Part shown: in pieces, positions 46,299 to 53,432 of the stretch
Numbering within the stretch: position 1 is the first letter of the stretch
Layout: each line of letters starts with the position of its first letter
The notes under the pieces: generated by a model
The model's database searches: none
What the model was told of the DNA's origin: nothing
Seen by the model: only the letters and a program-made list of their open reading frames with translations
From: JALYUA01 sp039931865
GTDB lineage: Bacteria > Acidobacteriota > Thermoanaerobaculia > UBA5066 > Gp7-AA6
Length of the DNA: 64,000 nt
Direction: 5' to 3'
Assembly (NCBI GenBank): GCA_039931865.1
Contig: JBDTRB010000003.1
Location: 1 to 64,000 of the forward strand
Position numbers and translations under genes: made by a program

Positions 46299-47455
46299 CG
46301 CGCCTCTCCTCCGGCCACAGCCGCGCCGGCAGCCTCGGGCGAATTGCGGCGCTCGGTCGCTTCCAGAACCGCGTCGGCGGCCCGATCCGTCGCTCCCGGC
46401 GGGCCAAGCCGGTCGGCGACCCGGGCGAGCCCCTCGCGCATCCGGCCCGCCCGTTCCGGCGATTTCAGGATGGCCGCGCCCTCCTCCTGGAGGCGCGCGG
46501 CCGTCGCGTCCTCCTGGATCAGCTCGGGGACGATCTCCTCGCCTCCGACGATGTTGACGAGCGAGATCCAGGGCACGCGAATGAGGAGCCGCCCGATCGC
46601 TGCGCTCGCGGCCGACGTCCGGTACATCACGACCATCGGCGTCCCGCAGAGCGCCGCTTCGAGAGTGGCCGTTCCGGATGCGACGAAGGCGAGATCCGCG
46701 GAGGCGAGAAGAGGGTGCAGCCCCGCGTCGACCACTCGGACGCCGCGCGAGGCGGCGGAGTCGAACAGAGGGGCGGGAAGACCCGGCGCCCGGACCGCCA
46801 CGATCTCGAGCTCGAACTTCCCGGCGAGGCTCGCCGCTCCCTCTACCATCACCGCGAGGTGCTTTTCTATTTCTCCAGGGCGGCTTCCCGGAAGCAGGAC
46901 GAGCCGCCGTTTCCCCGCGGTCGGAGCGGGGGCCGCGAGCGCTTGCAGCCCCTCCCGCACGTCGTCGACGAGAGGGTGCCCGGCGCAGACCGCGTCGCCG
47001 CCGAGGCGGCGGTAGATCTCGGTCTCGAACGGGAAGAGCGTAATGATGCGGCGGGCCCTGGCCGCGATCGTCTTCGCGCGGCCAGCGCGCCATGCCCAGA
47101 CCTGCGGACTGACGTAGTAGATCAGAGGGATCCCGAGGCGCGCGAGCCGCCGCGCTAGCAGCGCGTGAAAGTCGGGGAAGTCGATCAGCACCGCGGCAAC
47201 CGGCCTTCGGCGCCGCGCCGCCTCTTCGAGCGCGGCCAGAGCCTTCCGGATCGCCGGCAGCTTCTCGAAGACCTCGAAGATCCCGACCACGGAAATCGCC
47301 TCGGAGGGCACGAGCCTCTCGAGGCCCTCCTGGCCCAGCCGCTCGCCTCCCATTCCGAAGAAATCCATGGCCGGGCGGCGGGAAGAGAGCGCGCGGAGGA
47401 GCCGGGCCCCGTAGATGTCCCCGGAGGCTTCCCCGGAAGAGATGAGCAGATTCAA
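46295..47455 (-). CDS. lpxB: Lipid-A-disaccharide synthase
   Basis: A 386-residue glycosyltransferase that joins UDP-diacylglucosamine and lipid X in lipid A synthesis. The N-terminal SSGEASGDIYGARLLRAL and MGGERLGQEGLE, and the later LPGSRPGEIEKHL, are typical. Translation starts at TTG 47455, since the family's first strand (NLLISSGEASGD) follows at once. Divergent from the sugar oxidoreductase gene across 71 bases, which must hold both promoters. Confidence 0.95.
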   Translation of the reverse strand: MNLLISSGEASGDIYGARLLRALSSRRPAMDFFGMGGERLGQEGLERLVPSEAISVVGIFEVFEKLPAIRKALAALEEAARRRRPVAAVLIDFPDFHALLARRLARLGIPLIYYVSPQVWAWRAGRAKTIAARARRIITLFPFETEIYRRLGGDAVCAGHPLVDDVREGLQALAAPAPTAGKRRLVLLPGSRPGEIEKHLAVMVEGAASLAGKFELEIVAVRAPGLPAPLFDSAASRGVRVVDAGLHPLLASADLAFVASGTATLEAALCGTPMVVMYRTSAASAAIGRLLIRVPWISLVNIVGGEEIVPELIQEDATAARLQEEGAAILKSPERAGRMREGLARVADRLGPPGATDRAADAVLEATERRNSPEAAGAAVAGGEAR

Positions 47456-47526
47456 GAGGGCCAGAGTAGCAAAGCCGGGCCGGGCGGCGCGGCGCCCGGT
47501 CCTGCTAATATTCTCTTAACCTTCTG

Positions 47527-48624
47527 ATGACATCGCCTTCCCCTTCTCCCTTAAAAACGGCACTGATCGGCTGCGGCCGCATCGGGCAGCGCCACGCCGC
47601 GATACTGGCGGGCTCGCCGCGTTCAGAGCTCGTCGCCCTGGTCGACGTCCGCCCCGACAAGGCGGCCGGTCTGGCGGAAAAGTTCGCCGGGCGGCCGTAC
47701 ACGCGTCTCGGCTCGATGCTGGAAGCCGAGTCACCGGACCTGGTCTCGATCTGCACGCCGTCCGGGGATCATTGCGAGCAGGTTCTGGCCGCTTCACGCG
47801 CCGGCGTGGCGAACGTGGTGGTCGAGAAACCGATGGCGCTGACCCTTCAAGACGCCGACGCCATGATCGAGCAATGTGACCGCGCCGGAACCCGGCTCTT
47901 CGTGGTGAAGCAGAACCGTTACAACCTGCCGATCCTCAGACTCAAGTCCGCACTGGAGGGCGGGCGGCTCGGGAAACTGGTTCTCGGGACCGTCCGTGTG
48001 CGGTGGTGCCGCCGTCAGGACTACTACGACCAGGCGCCGTGGCGGGGAACGTGGGCGATGGACGGCGGGGTCTTCTCGAACCAGGCCTCTCACCACGTCG
48101 ACATGCTTCTCCACATGATGGGCGACGTTCTGTCCGTCAAGGCGATGAGCGCCACGCGGCTCGTTGCGATCGAAGCCGAGGACACGGGGATCGCGCTTCT
48201 TCGTTTCGCCAGCGGGGCGCTGGGAATCATCGAAGCGACGACCGCGGCGCGCCCCGTCGACCTCGAAGGGTCCATCTCCGTTCTCGGCGAGAAGGGCACG
48301 GTGGTCGTCGGGGGGTTCGCGATGAACGAAATGTCGGTCTGGCGGTTCGAGGACCCCACCCAAGAAGACGCCAGCGTGCTCGAGAGCAGCCGGACGAACC
48401 CGCCGGACGTGTATGGATTCGGCCATCACGCTTACTACGAGGACGCGTTCGACGCGATCGCGGCGGGCGGAAAGCCCCCGGTCGACGGCCGCGAGGGCCG
48501 GCGGTCTCTCGAGGTGATCACGGCCCTGTACGAGTCGATCGAATCAGGCCGCGAGATTTCCCTTCCGTTCGAAGCGACGCATTCGAGGCTCGGGCGCGTT
48601 CCGGTCTCACCGCAAACCGCTTGA
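47527..48624 (+). CDS. Gfo/Idh/MocA family sugar oxidoreductase
   Basis: A 365-residue NAD(P)-dependent dehydrogenase. The Rossmann motif is ALIGCGRIGQRHAAIL near the N-terminus and the catalytic lysine motif is VVEKPMALT. SNQASHHVDMLLHMMG resembles the WlbA/WbpB type that oxidises UDP-N-acetyl sugar acids. The downstream aminotransferase, coupled by TTGA, fits a route to a 3-amino sugar for a surface polysaccharide. The substrate is inferred from context, not shown. Confidence 0.85.
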   Translation: MTSPSPSPLKTALIGCGRIGQRHAAILAGSPRSELVALVDVRPDKAAGLAEKFAGRPYTRLGSMLEAESPDLVSICTPSGDHCEQVLAASRAGVANVVVEKPMALTLQDADAMIEQCDRAGTRLFVVKQNRYNLPILRLKSALEGGRLGKLVLGTVRVRWCRRQDYYDQAPWRGTWAMDGGVFSNQASHHVDMLLHMMGDVLSVKAMSATRLVAIEAEDTGIALLRFASGALGIIEATTAARPVDLEGSISVLGEKGTVVVGGFAMNEMSVWRFEDPTQEDASVLESSRTNPPDVYGFGHHAYYEDAFDAIAAGGKPPVDGREGRRSLEVITALYESIESGREISLPFEATHSRLGRVPVSPQTA

Positions 48625-49715
48625 TACCCCTCTCCCGCGTTACCGTCACTCCCGAGATGATCTCGGCCATGCTCGACGTCGTCGAGTCGGGCCGGTTCAT
48701 CCTCGGCCCCGAGACGAAAGCGTTCGAGAACGAGTTCGCCGCCTACGTCGGGACGAAGCACGCCGTCGCGGTTTCCCAGGGGACTTCCGCGATCCAGCTT
48801 TCGCTCCTCGCGCTCGGAGTGCGGCCCGGCGACGAAGTGCTCGTTCCCTCGATGACGGCGTTTCCCACGATCGAGGGGATCATGCACGCCGGAGCCACGG
48901 CGGTGATGGTCGACGTGGACCGCTACGGAGCGATCGATCCCACCGACGCCTCGTCCCGGGTAACGTCGAAGACGGTCGGCATCGTCCCCGTTCACCTTTA
49001 TGGCGGCGCGGCGGACCTGACATCCCTGCGCGGGCTCGCCGAGCGGCATGGCCTCTGGATCGTCGAGGACTGCTGCCAGGCTCACGGGGCGCGCTTCGGA
49101 GAGAAGATCGTCGGGTCCGTCGGCCGGACCGGCTGCTTCTCCTTTTATCCGTCCAAGAACCTGACGGTGTTCGGCGACGGCGGCATGGTGACTACGGACG
49201 ACGACGACATCGCGCGGACGGTCCGCCTGTTGCGCGATCACGGGCGCACGGACAAGTACACGCACGTCGTCGTCGGATTCAATCTCCGGTTCAACGAGAT
49301 CCAGGCCGCCGTGGGACGAAAGCAGCTCGCGCTCCTCGAGGATTTCATCGAGAAGCGGCGCGCGGTCGCCCGCCACTACGACACGGCGCTGACCGGAATC
49401 GACGGGCTGCAGATTCCCGTCCAGCGGCCGGGAACTCGGATGGTCTACCACCTGTATCCGATCCGACTGAAGGACGAAGCGACTCGCGACGCGCTGCGTG
49501 ACCACCTGATGCGTTCGGGCGTCGAGACCGGAATTCATTACCCGATCCCCAATCATCTTCAGCCGGCAATGGAGCCTTACGGACCCGTCCCGTCGCTCCC
49601 TGAGTGCGAAGCTCTGGGTCGGACGAGCCTCTCGCTACCGATCTTTCCGTCGCTGACCCAGGACGAGGTCGAGACCGTCATCGCTGGCGTCCAGATCTTC
49701 TTCGAGCACGCGTGA
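48621..49715 (+). CDS. DegT/DnrJ/EryC1/StrS aminotransferase
   Basis: A 364-residue PLP enzyme that aminates a keto-sugar nucleotide. The PLP lysine is in SFYPSKNLTVFGDGGM, and VEDCCQAHGARFG is the usual motif before it. A TTG at 48621 overlaps the TGA of the oxidoreductase gene (TTGA) and gives the family N-terminus IPLSRV. With the preceding gene it resembles the WlbA-WlbC/WbpB-WbpE pair, but no acetyltransferase follows. Confidence 0.9.
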   Translation: MIPLSRVTVTPEMISAMLDVVESGRFILGPETKAFENEFAAYVGTKHAVAVSQGTSAIQLSLLALGVRPGDEVLVPSMTAFPTIEGIMHAGATAVMVDVDRYGAIDPTDASSRVTSKTVGIVPVHLYGGAADLTSLRGLAERHGLWIVEDCCQAHGARFGEKIVGSVGRTGCFSFYPSKNLTVFGDGGMVTTDDDDIARTVRLLRDHGRTDKYTHVVVGFNLRFNEIQAAVGRKQLALLEDFIEKRRAVARHYDTALTGIDGLQIPVQRPGTRMVYHLYPIRLKDEATRDALRDHLMRSGVETGIHYPIPNHLQPAMEPYGPVPSLPECEALGRTSLSLPIFPSLTQDEVETVIAGVQIFFEHA

Positions 49716-49788
49716 TCGCCCGGCGCAGGCGTGGAAGCGACTTCAGCCCGGCGAGATGGTGTAGGGGGAAGGCATCGCGCAGCGAAAC

Positions 49789-49811
49789 ACCCTCTCCCGC
49801 CGGGAGAGGGT
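49789..49811. repeat. Perfect 10-bp hairpin ACCCTCTCCC/GGGAGAGGGT
   Basis: The stem closes a GCC loop. It lies between the convergent aminotransferase and asnB genes. On the plus strand it is followed by AAAAAG and on the minus strand by TGTTTCG, so no clear U-tract supports intrinsic termination. A Rho- or structure-assisted stop, or a repeat-family palindrome, is possible. Confidence 0.7.
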
Positions 49812-49932
49812 AAAAAGAGAACGCCGGTCCTCAACTTACCCCTGTCCCTGCGCTCGGGGAGAGAGGCCGGATCGCTCCCGTGCTCGCGGCCCGGGGCAAA
49901 AGACGGCGGAGCTCGACGGCCGTGTCATCGTC

Positions 49933-50025
49933 GATTCTCGATTCTCGATTCCCGATTCCCGATCTTAGTTGACCGCGGAGTACCGCGGCCGTCTCGCTCC
50001 CTTTGGTCGCTCGGCTCCCGATCCC
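49933..50025 (+). repeat. Dispersed intergenic repeat, copy 2, with heptamer array
   Basis: Four GATTC(T/C)C units (49933-49960) and a partial fifth precede the core that starts GTTGACCGCGG at 49968. The core continues through CCGTCTCGCTCCC, TTTGGTCGCTCGGCTC and GATCC. It is nearly identical to copy 3 at 61145. It ends right at the asnB stop. Here the array precedes the core, whereas in copy 1 it follows. Confidence 0.88.
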
Positions 50026-50028
50026 CGC

Positions 50029-51888
50029 TCAAGGCGCCTCATAGGTCCGGCCGCGCACCCACCGCCGGTACCACGCTTCCAGATTCAACAGGAGCCACAC
50101 CTTGTTGTTGCGGCGCTGCGTTCCCGACTCGATGAAGCGGCGCACTTCGCGCGGACGGATTACGCCGTCCGCCGCGAGATCGCCCCGTTCGAGCACTCGG
50201 AAGGCGGCTTCGCGGTTTGCGCCTCCGACCCACGTCTTGAAGGGCGTCGAGAATCCCGCCTTCGAGCGCGTGCGGATCGCCTCGGGAAGCCACGGGTGAA
50301 TGGCCTCGCGGAAGGCCACCTTCGTGGAGCCGGGGGCGAGAAGCCGCTCGGGACGGAGCGAGAATGCGTATTCCACGAGCTGGCGATCGAGGAGCGGCAC
50401 GCGCGCCTCGAGGCCGACCGCCATCGTCGAGCGGTCGACCTGCATCAGTCCATTGTCCGGAAGATACGTATGCAGGTCGAGATAGAGCAAGCGGTGGGCC
50501 AGCGGGAGATCGGGCCGGTCGAACTGGCGGAACAGCCAGGCGGGGTCGCGCGGCTTCGCCCCGAGGATGCGTTCCTGCTCCGGTTTCCCGAAGAACGCGC
50601 GAACGGGAAAATACCGGTCGATGAAGTCGGGAGCGAGGAGCCGCGCCGATCCCGCCGCGCGCGATCCGAAGGGGCGGCGCGCGAGCGGCTCGATCAACGC
50701 GCGGTAGGCGCCTGAGAGAACGGGCCGGAGCGGGCCAAAGCCTCGCCGCATTCCCTCGTACCGCATGATGGTCTCGTCCCATCCGTAGCCGCCGAAGACC
50801 TCGTCTCCCCCATCGCCCGTCAGCACGACCTTGACCTCCTTGCGCGCCAGGGCGGAGACTCCGCTGACCGCGAGCACGCTCGAGTCGTAGAGCGGCTCGT
50901 CGTAGACCTCGGCAGAGTGGGCGAGCGTCGACGACAGGTCGCCGACGTCGAGAATGTCCTCGCGGTGGCGGGTTCCGAATGCCTCCGCCGCGATTCTCGC
51001 GTAGCGCATGTCGTCCATGTCGCCGCCGCGGAATCCGAGAGTGAAAGTCGGAAGACCCGGAATCTGCCGCGCCGCCCGCTCGACGACGGTGCTCGAGTCG
51101 AGCCCTCCCGAGAGAAACGCGCCGACCGGCACGTCCGATACGAGATGGGACCGAACGGCCGAGTCGAGCCTCGATCTCAGCTCCTCCGGATCGTCGGACA
51201 CCTCGCGCCGCTCGAGGCGCCAGAACGGCTCGACGGCCACGGATCCGGAGGCGCGGTCGAAGAGCAGGCGGTGCGCCGGCGGCAGCTTTCGGATGCCGGC
51301 GAAGATGCAGCGGTCGAACGGCACGTAACCGTAGGATAGAAAGTCCGAGAGGGCGTCGGCATCGAGCCGCGCCGAAACGCCGGGCAGCGCGAGCAGCGCC
51401 TTGGGCTCGGAGGCGAAGGCGAGCCCCCCCGCGAGGCGCGTGTAATACAGGGGCTTGATGCCGAGCCGGTCGCGCGCGAGCAGGAGCCGGCCCTGGCGGT
51501 CGTCCCAGAGTGCCAGAACGAACATCCCTTCGAGGCGGGGCAGCGCCTCGGGACCATCGAGTCGGAGCAACCGGTGGGCGACCTCGCCATCGCTCTCGGA
51601 CAGGAACCGCTCGCCCCGCTTCTCGAGCCCGCTTCGGATCTCGCGGAAGTTGTAGATTTCCCCGTTATGGATGAACGCCGAGGATCTGTCGGGCGATATC
51701 GACGGCTCCTCGCCGCGCACCGAAGGGTCGAGGATCGCAAGCCGGCGGTGGCCGAGGATCGCGGTTCGGTCGCCGCTGCACCACTGTCCCGCGCCGTCAG
51801 GACCCCGCCGGTTGAGGGTCTCGAGAGCGCGATCGATGGAGCGGGAGTCGAGGACGTCCTGACCGACCCATCCGACGATGCCGCACAC
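50029..51888 (-). CDS. asnB: Asparagine synthase (glutamine-hydrolysing)
   Basis: A 619-residue class II amidotransferase. After removal of Met, Cys1 is the nucleophile (CGIVGWVGQD). RRGPDGAGQW and HNGEIYNFREIR complete the glutaminase site. The synthetase domain has the PP-loop GAFLSGGLDSSTV and later VLTGDGGDEVFGGYGWDE. It starts with GTG at 51888. Its position beside sugar-nucleotide genes raises the option that it amidates a surface polysaccharide, as some AsnB-like proteins do, rather than making free asparagine. Confidence 0.92.
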   Translation of the reverse strand: MCGIVGWVGQDVLDSRSIDRALETLNRRGPDGAGQWCSGDRTAILGHRRLAILDPSVRGEEPSISPDRSSAFIHNGEIYNFREIRSGLEKRGERFLSESDGEVAHRLLRLDGPEALPRLEGMFVLALWDDRQGRLLLARDRLGIKPLYYTRLAGGLAFASEPKALLALPGVSARLDADALSDFLSYGYVPFDRCIFAGIRKLPPAHRLLFDRASGSVAVEPFWRLERREVSDDPEELRSRLDSAVRSHLVSDVPVGAFLSGGLDSSTVVERAARQIPGLPTFTLGFRGGDMDDMRYARIAAEAFGTRHREDILDVGDLSSTLAHSAEVYDEPLYDSSVLAVSGVSALARKEVKVVLTGDGGDEVFGGYGWDETIMRYEGMRRGFGPLRPVLSGAYRALIEPLARRPFGSRAAGSARLLAPDFIDRYFPVRAFFGKPEQERILGAKPRDPAWLFRQFDRPDLPLAHRLLYLDLHTYLPDNGLMQVDRSTMAVGLEARVPLLDRQLVEYAFSLRPERLLAPGSTKVAFREAIHPWLPEAIRTRSKAGFSTPFKTWVGGANREAAFRVLERGDLAADGVIRPREVRRFIESGTQRRNNKVWLLLNLEAWYRRWVRGRTYEAP

Positions 51889-51899
51889 CTTTTAGCCGC

Positions 51900-51927
51900 G
51901 AGGGGTGAGGCGTGAGGGGTGAGGCGT
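51900..51927. repeat. Heptamer tandem array (GAGGGGT GAGGCGT)x2
   Basis: Two perfect copies of a 14-mer made of two related heptamers lie immediately upstream of asnB. An array this close to the start could affect expression if its length varies. Confidence 0.85.
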
Positions 51928-51983
51928 ACAGAAGCCGCCCTGGTCGGATGCCTGGACCGCCAGACCCCTGACGCCCTGGCCCT

Positions 51984-52181
51984 TCACGCCGGAAAGGGAT
52001 ACATCAGCCAGGCGACCGCGAGCCCGCCGAGGATCAGCGCGCCGAAGATCTTTCCGAAAAGCGCGAGCCGTTCGCGCCGATCGTTGCGCCAGACGAACGC
52101 GAAGAACACGGACACCAGAAACGCGTACAGCGCCATGATCAGGAAGTGATCCACCGGAACGAGCGCTGCCACGAAGATCAC
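51984..52181 (-). CDS. Small two-helix membrane protein, unknown
   Basis: A 65-residue protein starting at GTG 52181 inside the stop of the DUF6677 gene (GTGA). It has two hydrophobic helices (FLIMALYAFLVSVFFAFVW and LFGKIFGALILGGLAVAWLM) separated by the basic loop RNDRRER. The tight coupling suggests that it works with the upstream membrane protein. No function can be proposed. Confidence 0.7.
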   Translation of the reverse strand: MIFVAALVPVDHFLIMALYAFLVSVFFAFVWRNDRRERLALFGKIFGALILGGLAVAWLMYPFPA

Positions 52182-52567
52182 GCTTTCCGCCCCACCGCGA
52201 TGTCGAAAGCGTCGAGCATCAGAAGCAGGTTCATGAGCCCCGAGGTCAGGAGGTAGGCGCATCCGTATTCGTAGGTCACCGACAGGACCGCGCCGCCCGG
52301 GTTGTCCGAGAGCAGCCGGCCGGCAATGTTCAACAGACCCGCGCCGTACACGGCGAACGTGGCGAGGATCGACAGCGGCTGCCCCGGTTCGATCGTGTAC
52401 AAGCGGCCCTGAAACGACAGTCCGAGGATGAACGTGGTGGCGACGACGGCCGCGTAGACCAGGCCGGTGCGCGGCCGCCCGAGGTAGGCGTGGCCGAGAC
52501 CGGGGAACACCCACGCGAGCACGACCGCGATCCAGCGCCGCGACGCGTTCGGCGCCTGCGACGTCAT
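52178..52567 (-). CDS. DUF6677-like membrane protein
   Basis: A 129-residue membrane protein with about four hydrophobic segments. The N-terminal RRWIAVVLAWVFPGLGHAYLGR resembles the TM2-type 'PGLGHxYLG' motif of small membrane proteins and DUF6677. It is coupled by ATGA to the HIT gene upstream and by GTGA to the small ORF downstream. No enzymatic residues were recognised. Confidence 0.75.
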   Translation of the reverse strand: MTSQAPNASRRWIAVVLAWVFPGLGHAYLGRPRTGLVYAAVVATTFILGLSFQGRLYTIEPGQPLSILATFAVYGAGLLNIAGRLLSDNPGGAVLSVTYEYGCAYLLTSGLMNLLLMLDAFDIAVGRKA

Positions 52568-53058
52568 TTCGGCTCGTCCGCGAAGAGCGGGCGCAGGCGC
52601 GACAGGGTGGCCGAGGGCTCCTCGGGAACGACGCGAACGTCCCCGGTCACCGTCATGAAGTTCGTGTCTCCGCTCCAGCGCGGCACCAGATGCACGTGGT
52701 AATGGTCCGCGACCCCTGCACCGGCGGCGGAGCCGAAGTTGATCCCGACGTTCAAGCCGTCCGTCCTGTAGGCCGAGGTCAGGATGCGCTCGGCCTTCGC
52801 GACCGTCCGGATGAGCTCGGTCAGCGTCTCTTCGGAGGAGCCGGAAAGGCGGGCTTCATGGGCGTACGGCGCGACCATCACGTGTCCGTTGGTATAGGGG
52901 TAGCGGTTCAGAATGACGAACACTTTCCGGCCGCGAAAGACGACGAGGGTGTCCTCGTCGGTTTCCGAAGCGGCGGCCTCGCAGAAAAAACAGGTCGTTC
53001 CCGACTTATCAGACACGAGGTATTCGTAACGCCAGGGGGCGAAGAGGACGTCCGGCAT
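52564..53058 (-). CDS. HIT family hydrolase/phosphorylase
   Basis: A 164-residue histidine-triad protein. The triad is HYHVHLVPRW near residue 121, and the N-terminal CFFCEAA is the zinc-binding CxxC of Ap4A phosphorylase-like members. It probably cleaves a nucleotide phosphoramidate or dinucleoside polyphosphate. Starting at the ATG 53058; a GTG one codon upstream (53061) is the alternative. It is 7 bases after the IHF/HU gene. Confidence 0.9.
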   Translation of the reverse strand: MPDVLFAPWRYEYLVSDKSGTTCFFCEAAASETDEDTLVVFRGRKVFVILNRYPYTNGHVMVAPYAHEARLSGSSEETLTELIRTVAKAERILTSAYRTDGLNVGINFGSAAGAGVADHYHVHLVPRWSGDTNFMTVTGDVRVVPEEPSATLSRLRPLFADEPK

Positions 53059-53065
53059 CACCCGA

Positions 53066-53341
53066 TCAACGGTTGATGAGCTCTTTCAGTTCCTTGCCGG
53101 GCTTGAAATACGGAATCTTTTTGGCTGGCACCGAGACCTTTACCCCGGTTTTCGGATTGCGCCCCATCCGGGCACCCCGCTCGCGAAGACGGAATGAGCC
53201 GAATCCCCGAAGCTCGATCTTCTGGCCTTCCTTGAGTGACCGGACGATCGCGTCGAAAACGGTATCGACGATCGCTTCCGCCTGTTTCTTGGTCACGTCG
53301 GTCGCGACCGCGACTCGCTCGATCAGCTCGGCTTTCGTCAT
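53066..53341 (-). CDS. HU/IHF-family nucleoid protein
   Basis: A 91-residue DNA-bending protein. The N-terminal helices (MTKAELIERVAVATDVTKKQ), GFGSFRLRERGARMGRNPKTG (beta-arm, with the DNA-contacting region) and VPAKKIPYFKPGKELKELI are standard. It follows rpsA, the position of ihfB in many proteobacteria, but HU and IHF subunits cannot be told apart with certainty here. Confidence 0.94.
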   Translation of the reverse strand: MTKAELIERVAVATDVTKKQAEAIVDTVFDAIVRSLKEGQKIELRGFGSFRLRERGARMGRNPKTGVKVSVPAKKIPYFKPGKELKELINR

Positions 53342-53366
53342 TCCGTTCCCTGGAACGGACGGACGA

Positions 53367-53389
53367 GGCGGCGGGAGGCACCCGCCGCC
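53367..53389 (-). terminator. GC hairpin between rpsA and the IHF/HU gene
   Basis: A perfect 9-bp stem GGCGGCGGG/CCCGCCGCC with a 5-base loop lies in the 91-base spacer after the rpsA stop. There is no U-tract on the minus strand, so it may pause or attenuate transcription, or protect the rpsA 3' end, rather than fully terminate. Confidence 0.5.
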
Positions 53390-53432
53390 CGCAGAACGCC
53401 CCGAGTACCCGTCGACATGTTCGGCTGATCCG

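Larger units (their letters stand above)
49716..50028. other. Intergenic spacer with hairpin and repeat copy 2
   Basis: A 313-base gap between convergent genes. It holds a 10-bp stem hairpin (49789-49811), a heptamer array (49933-49964) and the second copy of the dispersed element (49968-50025). No ORF in it looks coding. Confidence 0.75.
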
